A stretch of DNA of 10,783 nucleotides from Gemmatimonadota bacterium (GTDB lineage: Bacteria > Gemmatimonadota > Gemmatimonadetes > JACCXV01). This document shows, one piece after another, positions 1 to 6,883 of this stretch. Made by a program: the position numbers and the translations under genes. Below the pieces are notes generated by a model that had not been told where the DNA came from, ran no database searches, and saw only the letters and a list, made by a program, of their open reading frames with translations. The stretch is taken from positions 1-10,783 of the forward strand of contig JACCXV010000324.1 in assembly GCA_013696835.1 (NCBI GenBank), in the 5' to 3' direction. Each line of letters opens with the position of its first letter. The first letter of the stretch is position 1.

Positions 1-51
1 TCGCTGGCCGCGGGTGCAGATTCGCTGGCCGCGGGTGCAGATTCGCTGGCC
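1..51 (+). repeat. 21 bp in-frame tandem repeat
   Basis: Bases 1-21 and 22-42 are identical, and bases 43-51 repeat the first nine bases again before the sequence diverges. The unit is a multiple of three and encodes the heptapeptide SLAAGAD in the frame of the DUF5683-like gene. The array is cut by the window edge, so the copy number is a minimum. Confidence 0.9.
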
Positions 52-651
52 CAGGGCTCTACCGATTCCCTCGAGCTCCTGCGGCAGGAAGCCGCGCTCG
101 CTCGCGAGCGACTCGACCAGGTGGCCGCCAGCCTGAAGGACCTGCCGGAGGAGGACCGCCTGCGGCGCTCGCCGCGGGGTGCGGTGATCCGCGCCTTCGC
201 GCTGCCGGGGTGGGGGCAGTTCTACACCGGCCACAGGTTTCGGGGCTTCCTGTACGGCGGCGCGGAGGTGGGGTTTGCCGCGCTGGGCGTTCTCAAGCAG
301 CGCGAGGTCAACGACTTCAAGGACGACATCTCGCGCCGGAAGCTCGCCTTCATCGGCGAGCAGCAGGCCGCCAACCCGGACACCGTCTTCTCGAGGGCCG
401 ACACGCTCGCGCTCTTCGACCGCTTCGAGAGCAGTGGGGAAGGCGCCGCCCTGGAAGCGACGCTGGACGCGCAGCGGAAGCGCCGCGAGGACTACTTCAC
501 GTACGCGATCTTCTCGGTGCTCTTCGGGGCCATCGACGCCTTCATCTCCGCGCATCTCGAGCCTTTCGAGACGACCCGGCCCGAGGTGCGGCATGCCGAC
601 GGGAGGTGGGAGGTCGGCGCCGCGATCCGGCTCGGTTCTCGCCGGGAGTGA
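1..651 (+). CDS. DUF5683-like membrane protein, 3' part (5' end outside window)
   Basis: The frame is open from base 1, so the start lies upstream; 216 residues are visible. The N-terminal part is low complexity: a seven-residue unit, SLAAGAD, occurs twice exactly and begins a third time. A charged Leu/Arg/Glu-rich stretch that may form a short coiled coil follows. At about residues 58-90 comes a basic segment and then a hydrophobic hairpin carrying PGWGQFYTG, the Pro-Gly-x-Gly-Gln-x-Tyr signature seen in DUF5683 and related small membrane proteins. A second hydrophobic segment (YAIFSVLFGAIDAFISAHL) sits near residues 163-182, after a charged loop. The C-terminus ends in a short polar strand-like tail. 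The function of this family is unknown; an envelope location is inferred from the hydrophobic segments. The stop overlaps the GTG start of murI by 4 bases, so the two are probably translated together. A GTG at 121 could be taken as a start, but the reading frame and the repeat continue upstream of it. Confidence 0.75.
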   Translation, partial: SLAAGADSLAAGADSLAQGSTDSLELLRQEAALARERLDQVAASLKDLPEEDRLRRSPRGAVIRAFALPGWGQFYTGHRFRGFLYGGAEVGFAALGVLKQREVNDFKDDISRRKLAFIGEQQAANPDTVFSRADTLALFDRFESSGEGAALEATLDAQRKRREDYFTYAIFSVLFGAIDAFISAHLEPFETTRPEVRHADGRWEVGAAIRLGSRRE

Positions 652-1454
652 ATTCGGCCGCCATCGGAGTGTTCGACTCCGGCATCGGCGGGCTCACCGT
701 CATGCACGCCCTGATGCGTGCCGTGCCCGCGGAGAGCCTGGTCTACTTCGGCGACACGGCGCGCGTGCCGTACGGCCCCAAGTCTCCCGACACCGTTCGG
801 CGCTTCGCGCGCGAGAACGTGCAGCTCCTGCTCGATCGCGGCGTGAAGATGGTGGTGGTGGCCTGCAACACGGCGACGGCGCACGCGCTGGACTACCTTC
901 GCGCCTCGTTCCCGATTCCCGTGGTTGGCGTGATCGGGCCGGGCGCGCGGGCTGCGGCGCGCGCGACGCACAGCGCGCGCGTGGGGGTCATCGGCACCTA
1001 CGGAACGGTGAGCAGCGACGCCTATGGCCGGCAGCTGCGCGCGTTGCTGGCGGGCGTTGAGGTGTTCTCTCGCGCGTGCCCGCTGCTGGTGCCTCTCGCG
1101 GAGGAGGGGCTGCTGGAGCACCCGGCGACGCGGCTCATCGCGCGCGAGTACCTGGAGCCGTTCTCGGAGGACGGGATCGACACCCTCATTCTGGGGTGTA
1201 CGCACTATCCTCTCTTCAAGCCGCTCATCGCCGAGATCCTGGGTCCCGGCATGACGCTGGTCGATTCTGCCGAGGAGACCGCGCGCGAGGTGCAGCAGGT
1301 GCTGGGTGCGCGCGGGCTCGGGAGCGCGACGGGGCGGAATGGGGAGCGGCGGTTCCTGGTCAGCGACCTTCCCGGGCAGTTCCGGCGCGTGGGGAGGACC
1401 TTTCTTGGGGAGGATCCGGGTGACGTGGAGGTCGTGCGTGCGGGAGAGGGGTGA
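648..1454 (+). CDS. murI: Glutamate racemase
   Basis: This enzyme interconverts L- and D-glutamate without a cofactor, supplying D-Glu for UDP-MurNAc-peptide synthesis in the cytoplasm. The 268-residue product has the usual family length. It shows the N-terminal FDSGIGGLTV motif (Asp10), the first catalytic cysteine in VVVACNTATA (Cys73), and the second in LILGCTHYPLF (Cys184, with His186). These are the two general acid/base thiols and their neighbours. YFGDTARVPYG at about residues 33-43 is also typical. I chose the GTG at 648 because the product then begins directly before the conserved IGVFDSG strand, and because the codon overlaps the stop of the upstream gene in a GTGA arrangement. Longer in-frame extensions upstream lie entirely inside the preceding gene. 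The last 95 bases overlap the 3' end of the convergent lpxH-like gene. Confidence 0.96.
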   Translation: MNSAAIGVFDSGIGGLTVMHALMRAVPAESLVYFGDTARVPYGPKSPDTVRRFARENVQLLLDRGVKMVVVACNTATAHALDYLRASFPIPVVGVIGPGARAAARATHSARVGVIGTYGTVSSDAYGRQLRALLAGVEVFSRACPLLVPLAEEGLLEHPATRLIAREYLEPFSEDGIDTLILGCTHYPLFKPLIAEILGPGMTLVDSAEETAREVQQVLGARGLGSATGRNGERRFLVSDLPGQFRRVGRTFLGEDPGDVEVVRAGEG

Positions 1455-2220
1455 CGCCGAGGCTTCGGAGGGAGAGCGCACCCCCCTGAATGACCGCGTA
1501 GCTGCCGGAGGAGCGCCAGTCGCCCAGGTTCAGGTATCGCCGTCCGTCTGCAATCGCGGTCTCCTCGAGCCGGTGCGCGTGGCCGGCGAGCACCGCGTGC
1601 AGGTCCGGGCGATGGGCGAGCGTCTCCAGGGCGTGGGCCCGGATGGCGGCGCAGGTCTCCTCACGCGGGCCCGAGCCCTTGGCGCGGCGGCTGGTTCGCG
1701 ACGTGAGCGACCCCACGCGCGCGGCCAGGTCGGGGTGTATCCAGCGGAAGGCCTCCACGGCGAGCCGGTTTCGCAGCACGCGCTTGAGCACCCGGTATGG
1801 AACGTCGCCGCGGCCGATCCCGTCCCCGTGCAGGAGCAGCAGCCGCAGACCGTCGGCTGCGATCTCGGCCCGGTCGGGCAGCAGCCTGAAGCCGATCTCG
1901 CGCTCGAGAAACCCGGGGCGTCCGCCTCGCCGGACCCACCAGTCGTGGTTCCCGCCCTGGAAGTGCAGTCGAACGCCGGCTTCGGAGAGCTCCTGCAACC
2001 GCCGCAGCACGCCGAAGAAGCGGGCAGGCACCGCGGTGTCGTACTCGAACCAGAAGTCGAACAGGTCGCCCAGGCAGAAGAGGGAGCGGCCGGCAGCCCC
2101 CACGTGATCGAGGAACTCGGCCAGGCGCGCATTCTTGAGGCTTTCCTGGCCGGGATCGGCGGCGCCCAGGTGGACGTCCGAGAAGAAGAAGGCCGGGGTG
2201 GGTGCCTCGAGCGCGGTCAT
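1360..2220 (-). CDS. lpxH: UDP-2,3-diacylglucosamine diphosphatase, LpxH family
   Basis: In lipid A synthesis LpxH hydrolyses UDP-2,3-diacylglucosamine to lipid X and UMP at the inner membrane surface. The 286-residue product carries the calcineurin-like metallophosphoesterase motifs in order: SDVHLG (Asp15, His17), LGDLFDFW (Asp52), GGNHDWW (Asn91, His92), LLLHGDG (His131) and AGHAHRLEE (His214, His216). The GDLFDFW form and the helical insertion between HGD and GHAH fit LpxH rather than generic phosphodiesterases. E. coli LpxH has GNRD where this has GNHD, a form I associate with Bacteroidota-type homologues, so a related activity remains possible. The ATG at 2220 places SDVHLG near the N-terminus as expected. 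A longer frame upstream would run into the neighbouring plus-strand gene and add low-complexity residues. The C-terminal tail of about 30 residues after LRSLGV is Pro/Arg-rich and lies in the overlap with murI, so it is probably dispensable. Confidence 0.85.
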   Translation of the reverse strand: MTALEAPTPAFFFSDVHLGAADPGQESLKNARLAEFLDHVGAAGRSLFCLGDLFDFWFEYDTAVPARFFGVLRRLQELSEAGVRLHFQGGNHDWWVRRGGRPGFLEREIGFRLLPDRAEIAADGLRLLLLHGDGIGRGDVPYRVLKRVLRNRLAVEAFRWIHPDLAARVGSLTSRTSRRAKGSGPREETCAAIRAHALETLAHRPDLHAVLAGHAHRLEETAIADGRRYLNLGDWRSSGSYAVIQGGALSLRSLGVTPLPHARPPRHPDPPQERSSPRAGTAREGR

Positions 2221-2393
2221 GCGCCAAGCTACCGCCGAGCGTGGACGCTCGGAACCGGCCGCGACCCAGAGGTGTTCGAGCGGGGGCCGGCCGAGAGCCG
2301 AGGCTCCGGAATCGTTGCCGTCGGCTGCGGGCCGTGAACCCACGCGCTCACATCCTGGAAGCCTCGCCCCACGAGATCCAATCCCACCGCGCC

Positions 2394-2398
2394 GGAGG
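2394..2398 (+). promoter_or_regulatory. Ribosome binding site of the NTF2-like lipoprotein gene
   Basis: GGAGG lies 4 bases before the ATG at 2403. It is the clearest Shine-Dalgarno match at any start in this window and decides the start of this gene over upstream in-frame codons. Confidence 0.6.
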
Positions 2399-2402
2399 TG
2401 CC

Positions 2403-3689
2403 ATGCAGGTTCGCTACAGATCCTCGCCGGGCGGGCTTGGCAGCGGGGCCAGACGGCATGCATCCGACACCCGCTCGTGCTGCGGCCTCCCTCGACGATT
2501 CGCCGGTACGCTGGCCGCGCTCCTGCTGGCTGCGACCGCCGCGTGCTCGGGGGCTGGGACGGCTCGTCCTTCGGCGGGTCGCAACCAGCCTTCGGGCAGC
2601 GGTGACCCCGCGGGAGGAGGAGTGGCGTCCGCCTCGGGATCACGCGCGGCCGAGGCGGATGTCCGGCCGGGAGGGGCCAGGGCCGGCGAGACCCAGGCCG
2701 CTCGCCGCGAGATCGCGGAGCTCGTCGCCGGGATGAATCGTGCCATCGATACCTGGGACGGTCCGGCGTACGTGGCGCCGCTGGCAAAGAGCCGCTCCAT
2801 GATCTTCCTGGGTTCGGATGTGACCGAGCTTTCGCTGGGCTACGACGCGATCGCGCCTGACATCCTCGAGTCCTTTGCCCGTGCTCGCGCCGGGGGTCGG
2901 GGGGGCAGCGCGTACGCCCACGGAGAGGTCCGGACCGGCGCGACCTCGGACGGCAGCGTGGGCTGGTGGGTGCAGTCGATGACGTACCGCTTCGAGAGGG
3001 ACGGCGAGCGGCGCGAACATCCCTTCCGGATCAGCGGCTTCGCGCTGCGCGGAGCCGACGGTTGGAAGATCGCGCTCGCGCATGCTGCGCTGCCGGTGGA
3101 CGCCGACCTGCTGCGGCGCCTGGAGCGGCCCGGGGACCCGCCTGAGGCCATTCCCGATCCCGCTGCGGGTGACGGTCCCATGGAAGGCAAACGCTCGCGG
3201 GCCGCCGTCGCGGTTGAGAAGAGCTTGCGGGAACTGGTGCGCGAGCTCGCAGCCAGGTACAACCGTCACGACAAACGCGGCTGGAGCGACCTCTTCGCGG
3301 CGGATCCCGACGTGCAGGTGATCGGCGTGGGGCCCTCGGCCATTCGGGAAGGACCGCCCGACGAGAGCCTGCCGTTCGCCCTCGCACCCTTTGGGCGGGA
3401 GGGGGCCCGCTTCGAGTCCGACTCCGTGGTCGTGCGCGTGTTGACTACCCTCGACAAGAGCCCTGACGTGGGTTGGTGGTACGAGAGCGGAAGGCTCGTG
3501 ACGCGCACAGCGGGTAGCCGGCGCCGGTCGGCGTCGAAGGCGAACCCCGCGGCGACCTCGGTCCTGCCGGTCCGCTCCACGGGCGGGGCCCTGCGCGTGA
3601 ATGGCGCCTGGCGCATCCTGCAGTGGCATGTCGATGTGCCGGTGCCGAACGACAGCACCGTGAGCTTCAGCCGCCGCGCGGGCCGCTGA
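2403..3689 (+). CDS. Predicted lipoprotein with two NTF2/SnoaL-like domains
   Basis: The product has 428 residues and I do not recognise a named family. The N-terminus has Arg residues, then a hydrophobic core (LAALLLAATAAC) ending at Cys48, consistent with a lipoprotein signal although TAAC is a loose lipobox and the signal is long. A Gly/Ser/Ala-rich linker runs to about residue 98. Residues ~102-233 look like an NTF2/SnoaL fold: a helical start (IAELVAGMNRAIDTWDG), then beta strands including GWWVQSMTYRFE and the family-typical FALRGADGWKIALAH. Residues ~270-428 repeat the layout: LRELVRELAARYNRHDKRGW, then VGWWYESGR, then NGAWRILQWHVDVPVP. The two halves share the helix-plus-Trp-Trp pattern, which suggests an internal duplication. 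NTF2-like folds serve as ligand-binding or enzymatic cups; no catalytic residues can be assigned here. The gene diverges from lpxH, and its 3' end overlaps the convergent PAP2 gene by 23 bases. Confidence 0.7.
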   Translation: MQVRYRSSPGGLGSGARRHASDTRSCCGLPRRFAGTLAALLLAATAACSGAGTARPSAGRNQPSGSGDPAGGGVASASGSRAAEADVRPGGARAGETQAARREIAELVAGMNRAIDTWDGPAYVAPLAKSRSMIFLGSDVTELSLGYDAIAPDILESFARARAGGRGGSAYAHGEVRTGATSDGSVGWWVQSMTYRFERDGERREHPFRISGFALRGADGWKIALAHAALPVDADLLRRLERPGDPPEAIPDPAAGDGPMEGKRSRAAVAVEKSLRELVRELAARYNRHDKRGWSDLFAADPDVQVIGVGPSAIREGPPDESLPFALAPFGREGARFESDSVVVRVLTTLDKSPDVGWWYESGRLVTRTAGSRRRSASKANPAATSVLPVRSTGGALRVNGAWRILQWHVDVPVPNDSTVSFSRRAGR

Positions 3690-4692
3690 CCCGGCTCGCA
3701 TTCGGGCCCCCGTACTCGGGCGGAAGCTCACCCCCGAGGGCGCGCTGGATGCGCGGCCCGGCCAGGTAGCCCGCCACCGCCACGAGGACGCCCGCCAGCG
3801 CATCCACCGCGTAGTGGAATCCCCCGTAGACGGTCCCCACCACCAGCGCCGGAACGACCGGGGACAGCAGTCGGAAGATCCTCCGGTCGAGCCGCCACGC
3901 CAGCAGCCAGATGACGACCGCCGCGGCGGCGTGAGAGCTCGGAAAGGCCGCTCCCTGGCTCGCGGCCTGCTCGAGGAGGGCGTGCTCAAGGCGCGGGAAC
4001 ACCCAGCCCATGCTCTCCGCCGAGGGACGAGCGAAGACGTACCACGGCCCCGCGACGGGAAAGAGGATGAAGCACACGTAGCAGACGAAGAAGACGGCGA
4101 ACGTCACGGTCAGCACGTAGCGGAACGCCGCCACCCGGCCCCGCACGTACAGCGGGACGGCGAGTGCGGGACCCAGCGCGTAGTAGGCGAAGTAGCCGAA
4201 GTGCAGGTACTCGGAGAGCGGGCGCCAGGGCAGCATGCGGCGCAGGACCACGCTGGGCTGCGACCGAAAGAGCGCGCCCTCGAGCCACAGGACCTCGCGA
4301 TCGTAGTACCCGGCGGTGAACAGGTCGTTGAGGAGCGCGACCTCCCAGTACGCCAGCGGGAAGACCGCGACCAGGACCCAGTCGCGCACCACGCGCCAAG
4401 CGCCGCGCTCGGGAAGCCGCGGCAGGCCGATCAGCAGGAGCGCCACGCAGGCGGCGTGGGCGCCAAGCACCGGCAGCCAGTCCGAGGTCGGCGAGCCGAA
4501 TGCGAGGACGAACAGTCCCGTGAGCGCGAAGTAGCCGGCCCAGAGGATCTCGTGGGGTCGCGGACGAGACGACCGAGGCGGCTCCCCAGCCGGTCTGTCC
4601 GCCACCTCAGCCGGCGGGTCCGCGAGCTTGCCCGGCTGGCCCGGCACCGCAGGCGGGGGCGAGACGGCTTCCCCGAGCGGTCGGGTGTTCAC
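3667..4692 (-). CDS. Aur1/PAP2_3-like membrane phosphatase or phospho-headgroup transferase
   Basis: The product has 341 residues: a Pro-rich cytoplasmic N-terminus of about 45 residues, then roughly six to eight hydrophobic segments (near 48-66, 73-91, 103-121, 165-183, 190-212, 255-268, 274-290, 295-312). PAP2 superfamily catalytic motifs are present: AAFPSSHAAA (His254) and GGFHYAVDALAG (His293 as the expected nucleophile, Asp297). Upstream, FILFPVAGPWYVF at 208-220 and a D-x-x-x-x-x-LEGALFRSQPS stretch match the layout of the PAP2_3/Aur1-like branch, which includes inositol-phosphorylceramide synthases. Known members either hydrolyse lipid phosphates or transfer phospho-headgroups between lipids. 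The GTG start overlaps the TGA of the upstream reductase gene (GTGA), implying translational coupling. The position at the end of a ceramide-type operon suggests that ceramide or a ceramide phosphate is the substrate; this is inference. A simple undecaprenyl-phosphate or phosphatidate phosphatase is the main alternative. Confidence 0.82.
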   Translation of the reverse strand: MNTRPLGEAVSPPPAVPGQPGKLADPPAEVADRPAGEPPRSSRPRPHEILWAGYFALTGLFVLAFGSPTSDWLPVLGAHAACVALLLIGLPRLPERGAWRVVRDWVLVAVFPLAYWEVALLNDLFTAGYYDREVLWLEGALFRSQPSVVLRRMLPWRPLSEYLHFGYFAYYALGPALAVPLYVRGRVAAFRYVLTVTFAVFFVCYVCFILFPVAGPWYVFARPSAESMGWVFPRLEHALLEQAASQGAAFPSSHAAAAVVIWLLAWRLDRRIFRLLSPVVPALVVGTVYGGFHYAVDALAGVLVAVAGYLAGPRIQRALGGELPPEYGGPNASRVSGPRGG

Positions 4693-5723
4693 AGCCAGCG
4701 GTTCGCACGGTACCAGGCGGCCGTGTCGGCCATTCCCGCGGAGAGCTCGAAGGCGCTGCGGTACCCCAGCTCCCGGCGTGCCCGGCTGTCATCACACGTC
4801 CAGTCGCGCTGTCCCAGGTCGCGCACGCGCTCGGGGGTGAGGAGAGGCTTGGACCCGGTGAGGCGCGCCAGCAGGCGGCTGGCGTGCGCCAGCGCCGTAG
4901 CCGCGGGCCTCGGCACCGGCAGCGCACGCACGGCACGCCCGACGGCCGCGCCTATGGCGGCGATCACGTCGCTCCAGGCATGGATCCGTCCGTCGGAGAC
5001 GTAGAAGACGCCCTCCCCGGCCCCGTGCTCGGCGGCGTCCATGAGCCCGTGGGCGACGTCCCGCACGTGAACGAGCGAGAGCCGCTGGTCCGCGGGTGCG
5101 AGCCGGACGGCGAAGCCTCGCGCCGCGAGGCGGAACACGGCGAGCACGTCGCTGTCGCGGGGCCCGTAGACCGCCGGCGGCCGCACGATCACGTGGTCCA
5201 GTCCCGACGCTGCAACGAGATGCTCGGCGGCAAGCTTCGATGCGCCGTACGGCCCGATCGGGAGCGGGGGGTCGGATTCGACCAGGGGGCGGCCGGCCCG
5301 CGCCGGACCCGCGGCGGCGAGGCTCGAGCAGTAGACCACGAGCGCCGGGGCTGCCCGCTCCCGCACCGCCGCCAGCAATCGGCGAGTTCCCTGCACGTTC
5401 ACATGCTCGTATGCGGAGGTGGACTGCGCCGATGTGAGCCCCGCCAGATGGAACACGACGGTGACGCCCTCCAGGGCGGCGGCGAGCGCATCCGACTGCC
5501 CGGATCCGTCCTCCAGGGCGGCGTAGGCGAGCTCGGGACGGGCGGCCGGAAGCCAGCGCAGGTTGCTGGTAGGCCGCACGAGACAGCGCACGCGCCAGCT
5601 CTCCTGCACGAGAGCGTCCACGAGGTGGCTCCCGAGGAACCCGCTGGCCCCGGTGACGAGCGCCATCCCGCGAGTGCCGGCACCGGGGGAGCTTCGCGCC
5701 GCCGCCGGGGTCGCCTCAGGCAT
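4689..5723 (-). CDS. cerR: NAD(P)-dependent SDR epimerase/reductase, probable ceramide reductase CerR
   Basis: This is an extended short-chain dehydrogenase of 344 residues. It has the Rossmann motif VTGASGFLGSHL (Gly25, Gly28, Gly31), a FHLAGLTS strand after the fourth beta strand, NVQGT at 109-113, the catalytic Ser in VVYCSSLAA (about 133-134) and the Tyr-x-x-x-Lys pair in GPYGASKLAAE (Tyr159, Lys163), followed by VRPPAVYGPRD. In Caulobacter an enzyme of this type (CerR) reduces the keto group of oxidised ceramide. Placement directly after spt and the GNAT gene supports that role; motifs alone would equally fit a sugar-nucleotide epimerase. The ATG at 5723 overlaps the upstream stop by 8 bases but adds 19 Ala/Pro/Ser-rich residues. 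The ATG at 5666 (MALVTGASG) starts right at the first beta strand and is a good alternative, leaving a 49-base gap. Neither has a clear Shine-Dalgarno sequence. Confidence 0.8.
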   Translation of the reverse strand: MPEATPAAARSSPGAGTRGMALVTGASGFLGSHLVDALVQESWRVRCLVRPTSNLRWLPAARPELAYAALEDGSGQSDALAAALEGVTVVFHLAGLTSAQSTSAYEHVNVQGTRRLLAAVRERAAPALVVYCSSLAAAGPARAGRPLVESDPPLPIGPYGASKLAAEHLVAASGLDHVIVRPPAVYGPRDSDVLAVFRLAARGFAVRLAPADQRLSLVHVRDVAHGLMDAAEHGAGEGVFYVSDGRIHAWSDVIAAIGAAVGRAVRALPVPRPAATALAHASRLLARLTGSKPLLTPERVRDLGQRDWTCDDSRARRELGYRSAFELSAGMADTAAWYRANRWL

Positions 5724-6834
5724 CGAGGGGGAGATCGTACATGCGGTAGACCTTGTAGAGATCGGCGCCGAGCTTCTCCAGCCCAGCGCGCATGGTCGCA
5801 TTGTCTTCGAGGATCCACGAGAACTCGCCCTTCGTGATGCCCTTCGGCGGGCCGGTGCGCAGCAGGTACAGGTACATCATCTCCGCCGCACCCGTCTTCC
5901 GGTACTCCTCGAGGATCCCGAGAGTGAGCACGCGGAAGGTGTCGATCCCTCGCGAGTGCCAGAGGCCCTTCAGCCAGCCGAATGGCCACAGGCTGCCACC
6001 CATGTGCCGCAGGGCGCGGTTCAGATCGGGCAGGCCCAGCGCGAAACCTGCCAGCTTCCCGTCCACCTCCGCGAACGCCACGAGGTCGGGGTCCACGACC
6101 TGCTTCAGCTTGCGCGCGAGATGGTCGAACTCCTCCGCGGTCATCGGAACGAACCCCCAGTTCTTCTCCCATGCGGCGTTGTAGATCGAGCGCACGAGCT
6201 CGACCTCCTCCGCGAAGCGGGACTTGTCGAGCGGACGGATGACGATCCGGTGACGGCGGGCAAGCGCCTCTGCCATTCGCACGAGGCGCTCCGGCTGCTG
6301 CGCGTGGCCGCGGTAGTAGGCTAGGAGATCCATCGCCTTGCGGAAGCCGTACCCCTCCAGCAGCTCGGCATACCACGCCGGATTGTACGGCATCATCACG
6401 ACGGGGGGGCTGTCGAATCCGCGGACCAGCAGCCCGCACTCCTCGTTGGTGGAAGGGCTCGCGGGGCCGCGCATCACGCGCAGGCCGCTCTCACGCAGCC
6501 AGGCGCCGGCGGCGTCGAACAGCGCCCGCGCGGTGGACGGATCGCGCTCGGTCTCGAAGAAGCCGAAGAAACCCGCGCCGTCGTCGTGGATCCGCAGGTG
6601 GGCCTCGTTGCGGATGGCCGCGATTCTCCCCGTCACGCGGCCGCCGTCGGAGCGGGCCAGGAACAGCTGCATGCGCGCGTGGCGGTGAAAGGGATGCCGG
6701 CGCGGGTCCAGGAGCTCCGCCACGTCCGAACGAAGCGGTGGGACCCACAGCGGGTCCGCGCGATAGAGCCGGAAGGGCAGGTCGATGAAGGCGCGCCGCT
6801 CGGCCCGCGAGCGGACGGGTTCCACGCGGATCAC
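5716..6834 (-). CDS. bcerS: GNAT-fold acyltransferase, probable bacterial ceramide synthase bCerS
   Basis: The 372-residue product belongs to a long GNAT-related family recognisable by RLYRADPLWVPPLRSDV at 22-38, LLDPRRHPFHRHA at 41-53, GRVTGRIAAI at 65-74, GAGFFGFFE at 86-94, and GPASPSTNEECGLLVRGFD at 123-141 followed by MMPYNPAWY. A second acyltransferase-like half follows, with VAFAEVDGKLAGFALGLPDLN and a C-terminal LGILEEYRKTGAAEMMY / EFSWILEDNATMRAGLEKLGA stretch. Proteins of this kind are commonly annotated only as N-acetyltransferase. The Caulobacter ceramide synthase bCerS is also GNAT-fold and N-acylates the serine palmitoyltransferase product with acyl-CoA. Location 49 bases after spt and overlapping cerR is the main support for that role here. 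The start is GTG, with a pyrimidine-rich leader on the mRNA and no Shine-Dalgarno match. I see no membrane segments, so it is probably cytosolic or peripheral. Confidence 0.75.
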   Translation of the reverse strand: MIRVEPVRSRAERRAFIDLPFRLYRADPLWVPPLRSDVAELLDPRRHPFHRHARMQLFLARSDGGRVTGRIAAIRNEAHLRIHDDGAGFFGFFETERDPSTARALFDAAGAWLRESGLRVMRGPASPSTNEECGLLVRGFDSPPVVMMPYNPAWYAELLEGYGFRKAMDLLAYYRGHAQQPERLVRMAEALARRHRIVIRPLDKSRFAEEVELVRSIYNAAWEKNWGFVPMTAEEFDHLARKLKQVVDPDLVAFAEVDGKLAGFALGLPDLNRALRHMGGSLWPFGWLKGLWHSRGIDTFRVLTLGILEEYRKTGAAEMMYLYLLRTGPPKGITKGEFSWILEDNATMRAGLEKLGADLYKVYRMYDLPLDA

Positions 6835-6883
6835 GGGAGCAGGATCGGCAGGAGAGGCCGGAGGGAGAGCCGGCGGGGAGCGG

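Noticed and set aside
2221..2402. Possible regulatory elements in the divergent gap between the lpxH-like and lipoprotein genes
   Set aside because: Apart from the GGAGG before 2403 I found no hexamer pair or inverted repeat better than chance.
2221..2787. N-terminal extension of the lpxH-like gene upstream of 2220
   Set aside because: It would overlap the divergent lipoprotein gene and add about 190 Arg/Pro-rich residues that no LpxH has.
2640..3989. A 449-codon minus-strand frame across the lipoprotein gene
   Set aside because: Antisense to a gene with a good ribosome binding site and domain patterns; the product is Arg/Ser/Pro-rich and matches no family I know.
3814..5004. A 396-codon plus-strand frame opposite the PAP2 and reductase genes
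   Set aside because: Its product is a charged His/Arg/Glu-rich shadow of the two minus-strand genes, whose catalytic motifs are intact.
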